Of a stretch of 64,000 nucleotides of DNA, positions 39,660-48,643 are shown one piece after another. Under the pieces are notes generated by a model, which saw nothing but the letters and a program-made list of their open reading frames with translations, did no database searches and was not told the origin of the DNA. How positions within the stretch are numbered: the first letter of the stretch is position 1; each line of letters begins with the position of its first letter. A program made the translations under genes and the position numbers. This DNA comes from Brevundimonas albigilva (lineage in GTDB: Bacteria; Pseudomonadota; Alphaproteobacteria; Caulobacterales; Caulobacteraceae): NCBI RefSeq assembly GCF_023503965.1, contig NZ_CP097298.1, positions 2,187,001 to 2,251,000 of the forward strand, written 5' to 3'.

Positions 39660-40430
39660 TCAACTCCGCGTCAGCCGCGTCGGCGTCTCGGGCGGGGGCG
39701 ACAGGCGGGACGGAACCGAGGCGGCCGGCTGGGGCGCCAGGGCGGGACGGGCCACCCGCTGGGTCTGGCCGCTGGGCCGGATGCGGGCGTAGGCGTGGCG
39801 GGTCGCCTCCAGCAGGATCAGGCCCGCCGCGCCGGGCGCGATCCGTCGACCGACCTGTTCGAACCCGTCCGCCAGCGGCAGCAGCGGCCCCCAGGGCGGC
39901 ACATACAGGGTCTGGGACCAGGCCGAGGGCTCCAGGCCCGCCTCGCGCACCAGCCGCTCCAACTGCCGGCGCGAGAAGGGACGGCCGTATCCGAACGGCG
40001 TGTTCTCGGTGCGCGCCCACAGGCCGCCGCGCGCCGCCGCGACCAGGATGATCCGCCCCGCCGGAGCCAGGGCCCGCACCGCCTCGGTCAGGACCGCGCC
40101 CGGATCGTCGGCCTCTTCCAGCACATGGACCAGCAGGATGCGGTCGAAGGTCCCCGCCTGGAACGGCAGCCGCCGCTCGTCCGCCAGCAGGGTGCGGTTT
40201 CGCCCCACCGCAGGCCAGTGCTCGACCCCCTGTCCGCCCGGCATGGCCGCGACCACGCGCCGCGCCCCGACGAAGGCGTCCAACCAGGGCGTGGCGTAGC
40301 CCAGGCCCAGCACGTCGCAATCCGCCGCCTCGCCCCAGGCGTCGTCCAGCCTTCGCGCCAGCAGTCTTCGCGCGAGCACGCCGGTCGGCTCGCCGTAGAA
40401 GGTTCTCAGCTCATCGATGCTGCGCCGCAT
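39660..40430 (-). CDS. Class I SAM-dependent methyltransferase
   Basis: 256 residues. After an N-terminal helix (SIDELRTFYGEPTGVLARRLL), a slightly diverged motif I reads CDVLGLGYATPWLDAF. It is followed by RRLPFQAGTFDRILLVHVLEEADDP (motifs II-III; quoted span includes the Asp and Glu landmarks) and LAPAGRIILVA. The C-terminal 35 residues are Pro/Arg-rich. Substrate unknown. The ATG at 40430 is preferred to a GTG at 40439. It is divergent from gloB with only 47 bases between the starts; this pairing occurs in related bacteria to my knowledge. Confidence 0.85.
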   Translation of the reverse strand: MRRSIDELRTFYGEPTGVLARRLLARRLDDAWGEAADCDVLGLGYATPWLDAFVGARRVVAAMPGGQGVEHWPAVGRNRTLLADERRLPFQAGTFDRILLVHVLEEADDPGAVLTEAVRALAPAGRIILVAAARGGLWARTENTPFGYGRPFSRRQLERLVREAGLEPSAWSQTLYVPPWGPLLPLADGFEQVGRRIAPGAAGLILLEATRHAYARIRPSGQTQRVARPALAPQPAASVPSRLSPPPETPTRLTRS

Positions 40431-40477
40431 GGGCCTCACTATAGGCCGCCGAGGGGTCCCGCTGCTAGGATGGGCGC

Positions 40478-41205
40478 ATGACCCTGGACGTGCATCTGTT
40501 TCCCTGTCGCAGCGACAACTACGGCTTGCTGGCGCGCGACCGCGCCACGGGCGTGGTGGCGGCCATCGACACGCCGGACGCCGCGCGCATCCTGGAGGAG
40601 CTCCAGGCCCTGGGCTGGGGGCGGCTGGACCTGATCCTGAACACCCACTGGCACCCCGACCACACCGAGGGCAATGCGCGGCTGAAGGCCGAGACCGGCT
40701 GCGAGATCGTCGGCCCCGAAGAGGTCGCGCGCGTCGCTCCGCTGGACCGGATCGTGGCGGACGGCGACGTCGTCAGGATCGGCGACGCCGTGCTGACGGT
40801 CGTGGCCACGCCGGGCCATACCCTGGGCCATGTGGTCTATCACGACGCGGCGGACGGCCTGGCCTTCGTTGGCGACACCTTGTTCGCCCTGGGCTGCGGG
40901 CGACTGTTCGAGGGCTCGCCGGAGCAGATGTGGGACAGCCTTTCGCGCCTGACGGCCTGGCCGGACGAGACGGTGATCTGGTGCGCCCACGAATACACGG
41001 CCGCCAACGCCCGCTTCGCCCTGAGCCTGGACGACCGTCCCGAGATGAAGGCGCACGCCGAGGCGATCTTCCAGGCGCGCGAGCGGGGCAGCCGACGGTT
41101 CCCACGACGGTCGGGACGGAGCGGCGGTTCAATCCCTTCCTGCGGGCCGGGAGCGCCGAGGCCTTCGCCGCCCGCCGTCGGGCCAAGGACGACTTCGCCG
41201 GCTGA
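40478..41205 (+). CDS. gloB: Hydroxyacylglutathione hydrolase (glyoxalase II), frameshifted as sequenced
   Basis: About 242-residue metallo-beta-lactamase-fold enzyme hydrolysing S-lactoylglutathione in methylglyoxal detoxification. Metal-binding THWHPDH is at 56-62, with VVATPGHTLGHVVYH, FVGDTLFALGCGRLFEG and WCAHEYTAANARFA. The frame breaks at the gggg run 41085-41088. One extra G yields ARERGQPTVPTTVGTERRFNPFLR and the normal end DDFAG at 41205. GSH made by gshA at 45.5 kb would be its cofactor. Probable sequencing error. Confidence 0.94.
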
Positions 41206-41208
41206 GGC

Positions 41209-41957
41209 TCAGTCCCCCGCCATGGTGCGGATCACCACGGCCGACGACGGCCGGCCGACGATGCCGCGCGACGGGTCGACCATGACGCGCAGCTCCCCGC
41301 GCGAGAAGGTCACGGAGGCGCGTCCGCCCTCGACGATGCTGATCTTGCGCAGGCGGTTGACGGCGCCGCGGGTGGACGGATTGCGGGCCATGCGGATCAC
41401 CGCGTCGGTGGTGACGATCAGGGCCTCGACGCACAGCGCCTCCGACTGGCTGCCGTCCAGGTCGATGGTGATCAGCCGGCCCACCGCCTCGGACACCAGA
41501 TTGCTTCGCCGCGCCATCAGGTTGAACAGCTGCACCGGCCCCAGGTTGGGCGTGCGCAGCGGCTGGGCCGCGCCTGAGCGCGACACCGGCGAGCCTTGCG
41601 GCGTGCGCGTGGTGTACAGGGTGATGCCCCCGTCGGCGGTCACCCGCAGGATCTGATCGCCGTTGTCGTTGCGATAGATGATGTCGCCGCGCGGGGCGGG
41701 GTGGGGCGCAGCACCCAGATCTCGGCCGACTGGTCGAAGCGCAGCAGGGGACGCACGCCCGAACTGTCCAGCACGAACGCCTGGCCGCCGTCCGAGACGT
41801 AGCGGCCGGTCGACGGCATGGCCCGCCGGGACTGGGCCTCGGCCATCGAGGGGGCGAGCGCGATCAGCAGCGACAGGGCCGCGGCCACGAAGGCGACGAG
41901 CGCCATCGTGGTCATGCGTGGCGAGTTTTTCGCCCTGACCTCGTCCGTCAACTTCAT
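41209..41957 (-). CDS. DUF4908 family exported protein, frameshifted as sequenced
   Basis: About 249 residues. An N-terminal hydrophobic segment (ALVAFVAAALSLLIALAPSMAEAQ) serves as signal or anchor; then RAMPSTGRYVSDGGQAFVLD and LRFDQSAEIWVLRPTP. The second half reads in another frame from ITLYTTRTPQGSPVS to VVIRTMAGD. One missing C at 41698-41701 (gggg on the plus strand) separates them; restoring it gives APRGDIIYRNDNGDQILRVTADGG. I assign it to DUF4908, a Caulobacterales-enriched family of unknown function. It converges with gloB, with three bases between the stops. Confidence 0.75.
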
Positions 41958-42005
41958 GAGACTAGGGATGAAACCGACGCACGGCGGATTTTTGGCGAAG
42001 GCCCG

Positions 42006-42731
42006 TCAACCGACCAGATACTGACCGCCGTTCAACGACAGGGTGCAGCCTGTGACATATCCGGCACGCTCGCCCACCAGCCAGGACACCATGTCCGCGA
42101 TCTCCTCGCCCTTGCCCAGGCGGCCGACGGGGATTTGGCCGACGATCCCCTCCAGCACCTTGGGATCCATCGCCCCGACCATTTCGGTGTCGATGTAGCC
42201 GGGCGCGATGCAGTTCACGGTCACGCCCTTCCTGGCGTTCTCCAGCGCCAGGGCCTTGGTGAAGCCGATCATGCCGGCCTTGGCGGCGGAATAGTTGGTC
42301 TGGCCGATCTGGCCCTTCTGGCCATTGATCGAGGAGATGTTGACGATCCGCCCGTGGCCCCGGTCGCGCATCCCGTTGATGACCTGGCGGGTCATGTTGA
42401 AAACGCTGTCCATGTTGACCCGGATCACGTCGGACCACTGGTCGTGGCTCATCTTGTGGAAGAAGCCGTCGCGGGTGATGCCGGCGTTGTTGACCAGGAT
42501 GTCGATGGGGCCCAGCTCGGCCTCCACCTCGGCCACCGCGCGGGCGCAGTCCTCGAAGCTGCCGACGTTGCCCTTGACCACCATGACGCCCAGCGCCTTG
42601 GCCGTGGCGTTGGCCGCCTCGTCATTGCCGGAATAGCCCGCGGCGACGCGGACGCCGTCCTCGTTTAACCGCTGGACGATGGCCTTGCCGATGCCCCGGG
42701 TGCCGCCGGTCACGAATGCGACGCGCGCCAT
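42006..42731 (-). CDS. phaB: Acetoacetyl-CoA reductase (PhaB)
   Basis: 241-residue SDR that reduces acetoacetyl-CoA to R-3-hydroxybutyryl-CoA for polyhydroxybutyrate synthesis. Cofactor motif TGGTRGIGKAI is at about 8-18; NNAGITRDGFFHKMSHDQW is typical of PhaB; catalytic Ser lies in ISSINGQKGQIGQTNYSAAKAG with Tyr and Lys. The end reads LSLNGGQYLVG. PhaA and PhaC are not in the window. FabG is the closest alternative, but the INGQKGQxGQTNY segment favours PhaB. Confidence 0.92.
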   Translation of the reverse strand: MARVAFVTGGTRGIGKAIVQRLNEDGVRVAAGYSGNDEAANATAKALGVMVVKGNVGSFEDCARAVAEVEAELGPIDILVNNAGITRDGFFHKMSHDQWSDVIRVNMDSVFNMTRQVINGMRDRGHGRIVNISSINGQKGQIGQTNYSAAKAGMIGFTKALALENARKGVTVNCIAPGYIDTEMVGAMDPKVLEGIVGQIPVGRLGKGEEIADMVSWLVGERAGYVTGCTLSLNGGQYLVG

Positions 42732-42839
42732 GATCGTCTCCTGTCCCTGTCGCCGGCCCTTGCAAGGCCTTGTCGAGGTTCAGGATTAACGACCGTGGCG
42801 GCGCGCGCAAGCGGCGTTTCCGTGACGGAAGCCTGTTCT

Positions 42840-43904
42840 TCAGGCCGCCAGCTTGTCGATGTCGATCACGAAACGGTAGCGGACGTCGGACTTCTCCATC
42901 CGCGCATAGGCCTCGTTGATCTGTTCCGGAGCGATCATCTCGATGTCGCAGGCGATGCCGTGCTCGGCGCAGAAGTCCAGCATCTCCTGGGTCTCGCGGA
43001 TGCCGCCGATCAGGGAGCCGGCGACGCGACGCCGACGCCAAAGCAGGGGCATGGCGAAGACCGGCAGGCCTTCGGTGGTCAGGCCCAGCATGACCATCGT
43101 CCCGTCCTTGGCCAGCAGCTGCAGATGGCCCGAGATTTCGTGGGTGGCCGAGACGGTGTTGATGATCAGGTCGAACGTCTCGGCCGCCGCCTTCATCGCC
43201 TCCTTGTCGGAGTTGATCAGGAAGTGTCTGGCGCCCATCCGCTCGGCGTCCGCGCGCTTGCGATTCGAGGTCGACAGGACGGTGACCTCGGCCCCCATGG
43301 CCGCCGCCAGCTTGACCGCCATGTGACCCAGCCCGCCCAGGCCGACCACGGCGACCTTCGAGCCGGGGCCCACGCCCCAGGTCTTCAGTGGCGAATAGGT
43401 GGTGATGCCGGCGCACAGCAGGGGCGCCGCGGCGTCCAGCGGCAGGCTGTCGGGGATGCGCAGGACAAAGTCCTGATCCACCACGATGGCGCTGGAATAG
43501 CCGCCCTGGGTGATCTTCTGGTCCACGCCCGCGCCCTTCGGATCGGGCGAGCCGTAGGTCTGGGTCATGCCGGGGACGCAATACTGCTCCTCGCCCTCCT
43601 GGCAGGGTTTGCACTGGCGGCAGCTGTCGACCATGCAGCCGACGCCGACGCGGTCGCCGACCTTGAACCGGGTGACGTTCTGGCCCACCGCCGTGACGAC
43701 GCCGGCGATCTCGTGGCCCGGCACGATCGGATAGGTGGTGTTGCCCAGGTCGTTCTTCACGATGTGCAGGTCGGAGTGGCAGACGCCGGCGTATTTGATC
43801 TGGATCGCCACATCGTCGGGGCCCGGATCGCGTCGCTCGAAGCTGTAGGGCGTCAGCGGCTTGTCGGAAGCGGTCGCGGCGAAGGCGCGGGTGGCGATCG
43901 GCAT
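42840..43904 (-). CDS. Zinc-dependent NAD(P) alcohol dehydrogenase (YahK/CAD-like)
   Basis: 354-residue medium-chain dehydrogenase. Catalytic zinc ligands Cys42 (AGVCHSDLH) and the GHE pair at about 63-65; structural zinc cysteines at 95, 98, 101 and 109 (DSCRQCKPCQEGEEQYC). Rossmann motif VGLGGLGHMAVKLAAAMG follows. It groups with broad-specificity aldehyde reductases of the YahK type. Start at 43904 (MPIATRAFAA) is chosen over a longer frame because the family begins here. Single gene. Confidence 0.92.
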   Translation of the reverse strand: MPIATRAFAATASDKPLTPYSFERRDPGPDDVAIQIKYAGVCHSDLHIVKNDLGNTTYPIVPGHEIAGVVTAVGQNVTRFKVGDRVGVGCMVDSCRQCKPCQEGEEQYCVPGMTQTYGSPDPKGAGVDQKITQGGYSSAIVVDQDFVLRIPDSLPLDAAAPLLCAGITTYSPLKTWGVGPGSKVAVVGLGGLGHMAVKLAAAMGAEVTVLSTSNRKRADAERMGARHFLINSDKEAMKAAAETFDLIINTVSATHEISGHLQLLAKDGTMVMLGLTTEGLPVFAMPLLWRRRRVAGSLIGGIRETQEMLDFCAEHGIACDIEMIAPEQINEAYARMEKSDVRYRFVIDIDKLAA

Positions 43905-43976
43905 GGGAAGTCCTTCAGGCTTTGCGGCAGGCGCCTCAGATGTGACGCGCAATCACCGCCCGCAAGGCGTGGACCG

Positions 43977-44725
43977 CTATTTCAGCTTGGCGATCAGCGC
44001 CTGCGCCGCCGCCGGGTTCCGGACCTTCGCGCCGGATATGAAATAGGCGAAGACCTCGCCGCGCCTGGCCCAGGCCTTGGCCTGTTTCGCGATGTCGTCG
44101 AGTTCGGCGGCGGTCATGCCGGTCGGCTCGTCCTCGCGGCTGGACATCAGGCGGGCGTAGGTGAAGTCGGCGGTGTCCTCGTCGATCTGGGGCCAGGTCG
44201 GCTCCTCGTCGTCGACGGCATAGACGATGGCCGCGCCGTATTTCCGGGCCAGGTCGTAGAACTGCTCGGTGGCGAAGGTCGGATTGCGGACCTCCAGCGC
44301 GTGGCGCAGGCGCAGGCCGTCCTTCTCCTTCGGCAACAGCTTCAGGAAGCCCTCGAAGTCCTCGGGATCGAATTTCTTGGTCCCCATGAACTGCCAGTTG
44401 ATCGGCCCCAGCTTGTCGCCCAGCTCGGTCAGGCCCTGGGACAGGAACTTCTCGAAGCTCTCGCCGCCTTCGGACAGCACCTTGCGATTGGTGCAGTAGC
44501 GGCTGGCCTTGACCGAGAAGACGAAGCCGTCCGGCGTCTCGTCGCGCCATTTGCGCCAGCTGTCGGGCTTGAAGGTCGAATAATAGGTGCCGTTATCTCG
44601 ATCGAGGTCAGCTGGCGGCTGGCGTATTCCAGCTCGCGCTTCTGGACCAGGTCGTCGGGATAGAAGACGCCGCGCCACGGCTCATAGGTCCAGCCGCCGA
44701 TGCCGATGTGGATGGGGTGGGTCAT
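43977..44725 (-). CDS. DUF72 family protein, frameshifted as sequenced
   Basis: About 249-residue TIM-barrel-like DUF72 (YecE) protein of unknown function. The N-terminal part reads IHIGIGGWTYEPWRGVFYP and ASRQLTSIEI. The rest, in another frame, reads NGTYYSTFKPDSWRKW, GFVFSVKASRYCTNRKVL, LGDKLGPINWQFMGTKKF, LEVRNPTFATEQFYDL, and YARLMSSREDEPTG. One missing base near 44593-44594 explains the shift. Its ATG overlaps the parE stop (ATGA), an unusual partner for a toxin-antitoxin pair. Confidence 0.86.
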
Positions 44726-45042
44726 GGTTGTTCCCCTGCGTCGCTGTCGCCTTGCGGAGCGGTCCGCCAGTCTTCGTGCCCGTGCCGGACGCGCTGGATC
44801 AGGACGCCTTCCGGCTCTTCGTCATAGATGACCACATGAGCCTTGAAGGTGAAAACCCGAATGGGCGGATCGTAGTCGGTGCGCAGCCGAGCGACGCCGG
44901 GCGATGCCGCCAGTCGGTTGAACAGGGCTTCCAGTTCGTCCTGATAACGATCGGCCTGTGGCGGACCGAACTGGTCGTGGCTCTGGATGTAGATGGCGAT
45001 GAGATCCTCGCTCGCCTCCACGGACAGCCGATAGCGGCTCAT
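44722..45042 (-). CDS. ParE/RelE-family toxin
   Basis: 106 residues. RYRLSVEASEDLIAIYIQSHDQFG begins the ParE fold; YQDELEALFNRLAASPGVARLRTDY and VFTFKAHVVIYDEEPEGVLIQRVRHGHEDW are typical. ParE toxins target DNA gyrase; RelE members cleave mRNA. The ParD-type partner upstream favours ParE. Start overlaps the antitoxin stop by four bases and its stop overlaps DUF72, giving a three-gene coupled set. The tail after the RHGHEDW motif is slightly long and acidic. Confidence 0.9.
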   Translation of the reverse strand: MSRYRLSVEASEDLIAIYIQSHDQFGPPQADRYQDELEALFNRLAASPGVARLRTDYDPPIRVFTFKAHVVIYDEEPEGVLIQRVRHGHEDWRTAPQGDSDAGEQP

Positions 45043-45292
45043 CCCGTCTTGCGCCGCTCAGCGATGCGGGAGAGAGCCTCGGCGCGAATATCGGCATAGT
45101 CCTGTCGCTGATGCCGCTGGCCCGGCCTTCGTCGATCAGCCGCTGCATGTTGGCGATCTTGTCGGCCTTGACCTGCTCCTGGCGGATCAGGTCGCGGATC
45201 ACGTCCGAGGCGTTGGCGTAGCGGCCGGATCTGGCCTGCTCCTCGACCCAGGCCTTCATCGGGTCGGGCAGGGAGATGTTCATCGTCGCCAT
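45039..45292 (-). CDS. ParD-type antitoxin, frameshifted as sequenced
   Basis: About 84-residue ribbon-helix-helix antitoxin. MATMNISLPDPMKAWVEEQ carries the DNA-binding strand; RYANASDVIRDLIRQEQ is the classic ParD helix motif. The C-terminal toxin-binding tail is out of frame. One extra base at the cc pair 45101-45102 gives SDRDYADIRAEALSRIAERRKTG and a stop overlapping the parE ATG. It presumably autorepresses the operon from the AT-rich region just upstream (45300-45400). The indel is probably technical; if real, the toxin would lack a working antitoxin. Confidence 0.87.
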
Positions 45293-45408
45293 GATCGGTC
45301 TCCTTTTCAGGAAGAAGAGGGTTTCTTGGCAAGGGTTGTCAATCCTTGCCATCTTTCACACGGTCGCGACGGAAAACACAGTGTGAAAGGTATGAATCGT
45401 GTGAAATC

Positions 45409-45470
<62 letters not shown>

Positions 45471-45503
45471 TAGCCGGCGTCCGCGTCGAAAACGGACGCG
45501 GGC

Positions 45504-46865
45504 TCAGTAGGCGAAGTCGGCGTAGATCCGCTTCACGTCGCCCTGCCAGGGGCCGTGGTAGAGGTCCAGCAGGCGTTCGGCGGGCGTGATCCCGCTGTCG
45601 GCGATATCTTCCAGTTCGGCCAGGTATCCGCGCTCGTCCACCATGCCGCCCGAGAATTTGGCGCGGTTCTTCAGGCCCTGCCGGGCGATGGCGACCAGGT
45701 CCACGGCGATGTCGCGAACGGAGCGGCCCGCCACCTCGGCCTTCAGGCCCAGGCGGGTGACGTCGCGGCGCAGGCGCTCGTGATCGGCGACAGCCCAGTC
45801 CTTGACCAGGTCCCAGGCGGCGGCCAGCGACGGCGCGTCATAGAGGACGCCGGCCCACAGGGCGGGCAGGGCGCAGATGCGGCTCCACGGCCCGCCGTCG
45901 GCGCCGCGCATCTCCAGATAGGCCTTCAGCCGCACCTCGGGGAAAAGCGTCGTCAGATGGTCGTTCCAGTCCTTGATCGTCGGATACTGGCCGGGCAGGG
46001 CGGGCAGCTTCCCGGCCTGGAAATCGCGGAACGACTGGCCCGAGGCGTCGACGTACTTCCCGTCGCGCTTGGCGAAATACATCGGCGTGTCCAGGGCGTA
46101 GTCGGCATAGCGCTCGAAGCCGAAGCCGTCCTGGAAGACGAAGTCCAGCATCCCCGTGCGGTCGGCGTCGGTGTCGGTCCAGACATTGGCGCGCGCCGAC
46201 AGGAAGCCGTTGGGGCGGCCCTCGGTGAAGGGGCTGTTGGCGAACAGGGCGGTGGCGATGGGCTGAAGCGCCAGCGAGGTGCGGAACTTGGCGACCATGT
46301 CCGCCTCGCTGTCGAAGTCGAGGTTCGCCTGGATGGTGCAGGTGCGCAGCATCATGTCCAGGCCCAGCGTCCCGACCTTGGGCATATAGGCGCGCATGAT
46401 GTCGTAGCGGCCCTTGGGCATGACCGGGATGTCGGCGCGGCGCCACAGCGGATCGAAGCCGGCGCCCAGGAAGCCGACGCCGATCTGGTCGGCGACCTGC
46501 TTGACCTCCATCAGGTGCTGGCCGGTCTCGTTGCAGATGTCGTGGATGGTCAGGAGCGGCGCGCCCGACAGTTCGAACTGGCCGCCGGGCTCCAGGCTGA
46601 CCGAGGCGATGAAGCCCTCGGCGTTCCTGCGCTCCAGCCCGATCAGGACGCCGTTCTCCTCGACCCGCGACCAGCCGAACCGCTCCAGCCCCTCCAGCAT
46701 GGCCCTGATGCCGTTCGGGCCTTCGTAGGCGGGGCGCGCCAGCGTGGTCTTGTCGAAGCCGAACTTCTCGTGCTCGGCGCCGATGCGCCACTGGTCCCTG
46801 GGCTTGGCCCCCCGGGACATGGCCTCGATCAGGGCTTGGCGTGTCAGCGGCGCGGCTTCGGTCAT
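45504..46865 (-). CDS. gshA: Glutamate-cysteine ligase
   Basis: 453-residue enzyme of the plant/alphaproteobacterial GCL type catalysing the first step of glutathione synthesis. Markers are WRIGAEHEKFGFD (about 26-38), SLEPGGQFELSGAPL (about 91-105), IMRAYMPKVGTLGLDMMLRTCTIQANLDF (conserved TCTIQANLD, split quotation), NSPFTEGRPNGFLSARANVW and YLEMRGADGGPW. Complete and intact. It follows the K+ channel gene by 66 bases in the same direction, likely in one transcript with rsmE. Confidence 0.96.
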   Translation of the reverse strand: MTEAAPLTRQALIEAMSRGAKPRDQWRIGAEHEKFGFDKTTLARPAYEGPNGIRAMLEGLERFGWSRVEENGVLIGLERRNAEGFIASVSLEPGGQFELSGAPLLTIHDICNETGQHLMEVKQVADQIGVGFLGAGFDPLWRRADIPVMPKGRYDIMRAYMPKVGTLGLDMMLRTCTIQANLDFDSEADMVAKFRTSLALQPIATALFANSPFTEGRPNGFLSARANVWTDTDADRTGMLDFVFQDGFGFERYADYALDTPMYFAKRDGKYVDASGQSFRDFQAGKLPALPGQYPTIKDWNDHLTTLFPEVRLKAYLEMRGADGGPWSRICALPALWAGVLYDAPSLAAAWDLVKDWAVADHERLRRDVTRLGLKAEVAGRSVRDIAVDLVAIARQGLKNRAKFSGGMVDERGYLAELEDIADSGITPAERLLDLYHGPWQGDVKRIYADFAY

Positions 46866-46931
46866 GCGTCAGATCCCTCCGGCGCGTCGCGGCCGTCTGT
46901 CGCGGCTAGATGGGCGAGGACGGGGCCGGGC

Positions 46932-47405
46932 TCAAGGGGCGTCGGCACGATCGCGGCGCGCCGGGCGTCGCGAAGCGCGCCGATGCGGCAGGACGCGCGC
47001 CATGACCGTGACGAAGAAGGCCACCGACCAACCCATCAGCAGGGTGCCGTTGACGCCCTCTATGGCCCCCAGAAGCCGCCACCGCTCCAGGATCGGCGCG
47101 TCGCTGTATCCGATGGTGGCGTAGCTGATCGTCGAGAAATAGACCGCCTCGGGCAGGGTCGCGATGGCGTCCAGCGTCACGAAGAGAAAGGCGTAGAGCC
47201 AGATCTCCACGCCGTGCAGCGTCAGCAGCGCCAGGGCCACGCCGCTGGCGATGACCGCGCCTTCCAGGGAGAACGGGCTGATCCGGTATCCGGCGCGGCG
47301 AAGATCCCGCTCGTGCAGGACCCGCGCGATCACCAGCAGGCCGACGCCGTGCAGCGCCACCGTCGCCAGAACCATCACCGTGGCGATCAGCAGTTCCAGG
47401 ATCAT
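46932..47405 (-). CDS. Two-pore-domain-type potassium channel subunit (Ion_trans_2)
   Basis: 157 residues with hydrophobic helices at about 1-28, 50-70 and 120-142, and a pore loop YFSTISYATIGYSD (about 91-104) whose TIGYS resembles the K+ selectivity filter TVGYG. The C-terminus is short, basic and has no RCK/TrkA-N domain, so gating is not regulated by a known ligand domain. It lies between rsmE (38-base gap) and gshA. Neighbouring GSH synthesis may be coincidental, though GSH-gated K+ efflux is known elsewhere (KefBC). ATG at 47405. Confidence 0.85.
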   Translation of the reverse strand: MILELLIATVMVLATVALHGVGLLVIARVLHERDLRRAGYRISPFSLEGAVIASGVALALLTLHGVEIWLYAFLFVTLDAIATLPEAVYFSTISYATIGYSDAPILERWRLLGAIEGVNGTLLMGWSVAFFVTVMARVLPHRRASRRPARRDRADAP

Positions 47406-47443
47406 GCCGCATGGTCCCAGCCCGCTCGCCCTTTGGCAATCGC

Positions 47444-48163
47444 CTAACGCGCCCAGTCGCCCACGGCCGCCTGCCACAGCGTCATGGCCGCGATGGCGGC
47501 GGTGTCGGCGCGCAGGATGCGCGGGCCCAGCGACACGGCGGTGGTGAAGGGCAGGGCCCGCAGGCGCTCGCCCTCCTCGGGCGAGAAGCCGCCTTCCGGA
47601 CCGATCAGGATGGACCAGGGCCCTTCGCCGGCGTCGCGCAGGGCGGCGACCGCCGGCGCGCCGCCGGTCTCGTCGCAGAACATCAGCCGGCGGCCGTCCC
47701 CCCAGCCGTCCAGCAGCGCGTCCAGCCGGATCGGATCGTCGACGGCGGGCACGTCCAGCCGTCCGGTCTGTTCGGCGGCCTCCTCGGCGATGGCGTCCAG
47801 CCGGTCCAGGCGGATGCGGTCGGCGTTGGTGCGGTGCGTCAGGACCAGCCGCACGCGCTTGGCGCCCAGTTCGGCCGCCTTTTCGACGATGGTCTCGACG
47901 CGCGCCTTCTTCACCACGGCGACGATCAGCTCCAAGTCGGGGCCGTAGGCCTGGGGGCGCACCTGTTCCTCGGCGCGCAGGATCACGCCCTTCTTCAGCA
48001 CCTCGGCGACGGTGCAGCGCCACTCGCCGTCGCGGCCGTTGAACACCAGCAGGTCGTCGCCCGCCTTCAGCCGCATCACCTGGGTCAGGTAGCGCGACTG
48101 GTCGAGGGTGGGGGCGACGGGGGCGGCGGGGGAAAGCGGTTGGGCGACATGGAGACGGATCAT
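47444..48163 (-). CDS. rsmE: 16S rRNA (uracil1498-N3)-methyltransferase
   Basis: 239-residue SPOUT-fold enzyme that methylates U1498 of 16S rRNA. The N-terminal PUA-like part has LTQVMRLKAGDDLLVFNGRDGEW; the SPOUT part has KKARVETIVEKAAELGAKRV, LIGPEGGFSPEE (about 186-197) and SLGPRILRADTAAIAAM, both highly conserved SAM-site motifs. First gene of the rsmE-channel-gshA run. Confidence 0.96.
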   Translation of the reverse strand: MIRLHVAQPLSPAAPVAPTLDQSRYLTQVMRLKAGDDLLVFNGRDGEWRCTVAEVLKKGVILRAEEQVRPQAYGPDLELIVAVVKKARVETIVEKAAELGAKRVRLVLTHRTNADRIRLDRLDAIAEEAAEQTGRLDVPAVDDPIRLDALLDGWGDGRRLMFCDETGGAPAVAALRDAGEGPWSILIGPEGGFSPEEGERLRALPFTTAVSLGPRILRADTAAIAAMTLWQAAVGDWAR

Positions 48164-48192
48164 CAGCCTACATGACCTGAGGGCGGGCGCTT

Positions 48193-48230
48193 GTCATCCC
48201 GGCCGCAGCGAAGCGGAGAGCCGGGACGGG
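48193..48230. repeat. REP-like palindrome, copy A
   Basis: A 38-base element starting GTCATCCC and ending GGGACGGG; TCCCGGC and GCCGGGA form the stem around cgcagcgaagcggaga. Copy B at 48644-48681 is the same sequence family in the opposite orientation, so the pair encloses the GIY-YIG gene. It starts 29 bases before the rsmE start region and ends 14 bases before the GIY-YIG stop. Confidence 0.75.
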
Positions 48231-48244
48231 ATGCAGCTGACAAT

Positions 48245-48577
48245 CTAGGCAAGCCCGGTCGGCGTCGCCGAACCGGGCTGAAGGCGCGTCCGCACCTCGC
48301 CGTAAAGATCCAGCCAGCGGGGGTTGTCCTTTTCGACCAGCGCGAACTTCCATTCCCGCAACCAGCGCTTGATGCGCTTTTCCCGCAGGATCGCCTGGTC
48401 GATGTATCGATGGGTTTCGTACCAGACCAGTTGGTCGATGCCGCGTTCCGCCGTGTAGCCCGGGATCAATCCCGATTTATGCTCGGCCACCCGGCGCACG
48501 ATGTCGTTTGTCACGCCGACATAGAGATAGCCGCACGGGCCGCTGGCGAGCAGATAGACGTAGAAGCATTGGGTCAT
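48245..48577 (-). CDS. GIY-YIG nuclease-domain protein (UPF0213-like)
   Basis: 110-residue single-domain GIY-YIG protein. FYVYLLASGPCGYLYVGVTND contains the two catalytic strands (YVYLL and YLYVG in place of GIY/YIG), Arg in DIVRRVAEHKSG, then the LVWYETHRYIDQAILREKRIKRW helix with the catalytic-type Glu (quoted span split by its role). No extra DNA-binding domain. The ATG at 48577 is chosen since the domain begins there. Such proteins are widespread and of unknown function. Inverted palindromes flank it on both sides. Confidence 0.88.
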   Translation of the reverse strand: MTQCFYVYLLASGPCGYLYVGVTNDIVRRVAEHKSGLIPGYTAERGIDQLVWYETHRYIDQAILREKRIKRWLREWKFALVEKDNPRWLDLYGEVRTRLQPGSATPTGLA

Positions 48578-48643
48578 GACACCGTCTCCCGGCGCAACCC
48601 TTGGGGGTTGTCCGGGAGCGGTCAAGGGGATGGTTTGGCTGGT

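Noticed and set aside
48245-48577. GIY-YIG gene as a homing endonuclease in an intron
   Set aside because: No split host gene, no intron-like structure and no DNA-binding modules; it is a free-standing single-domain gene.
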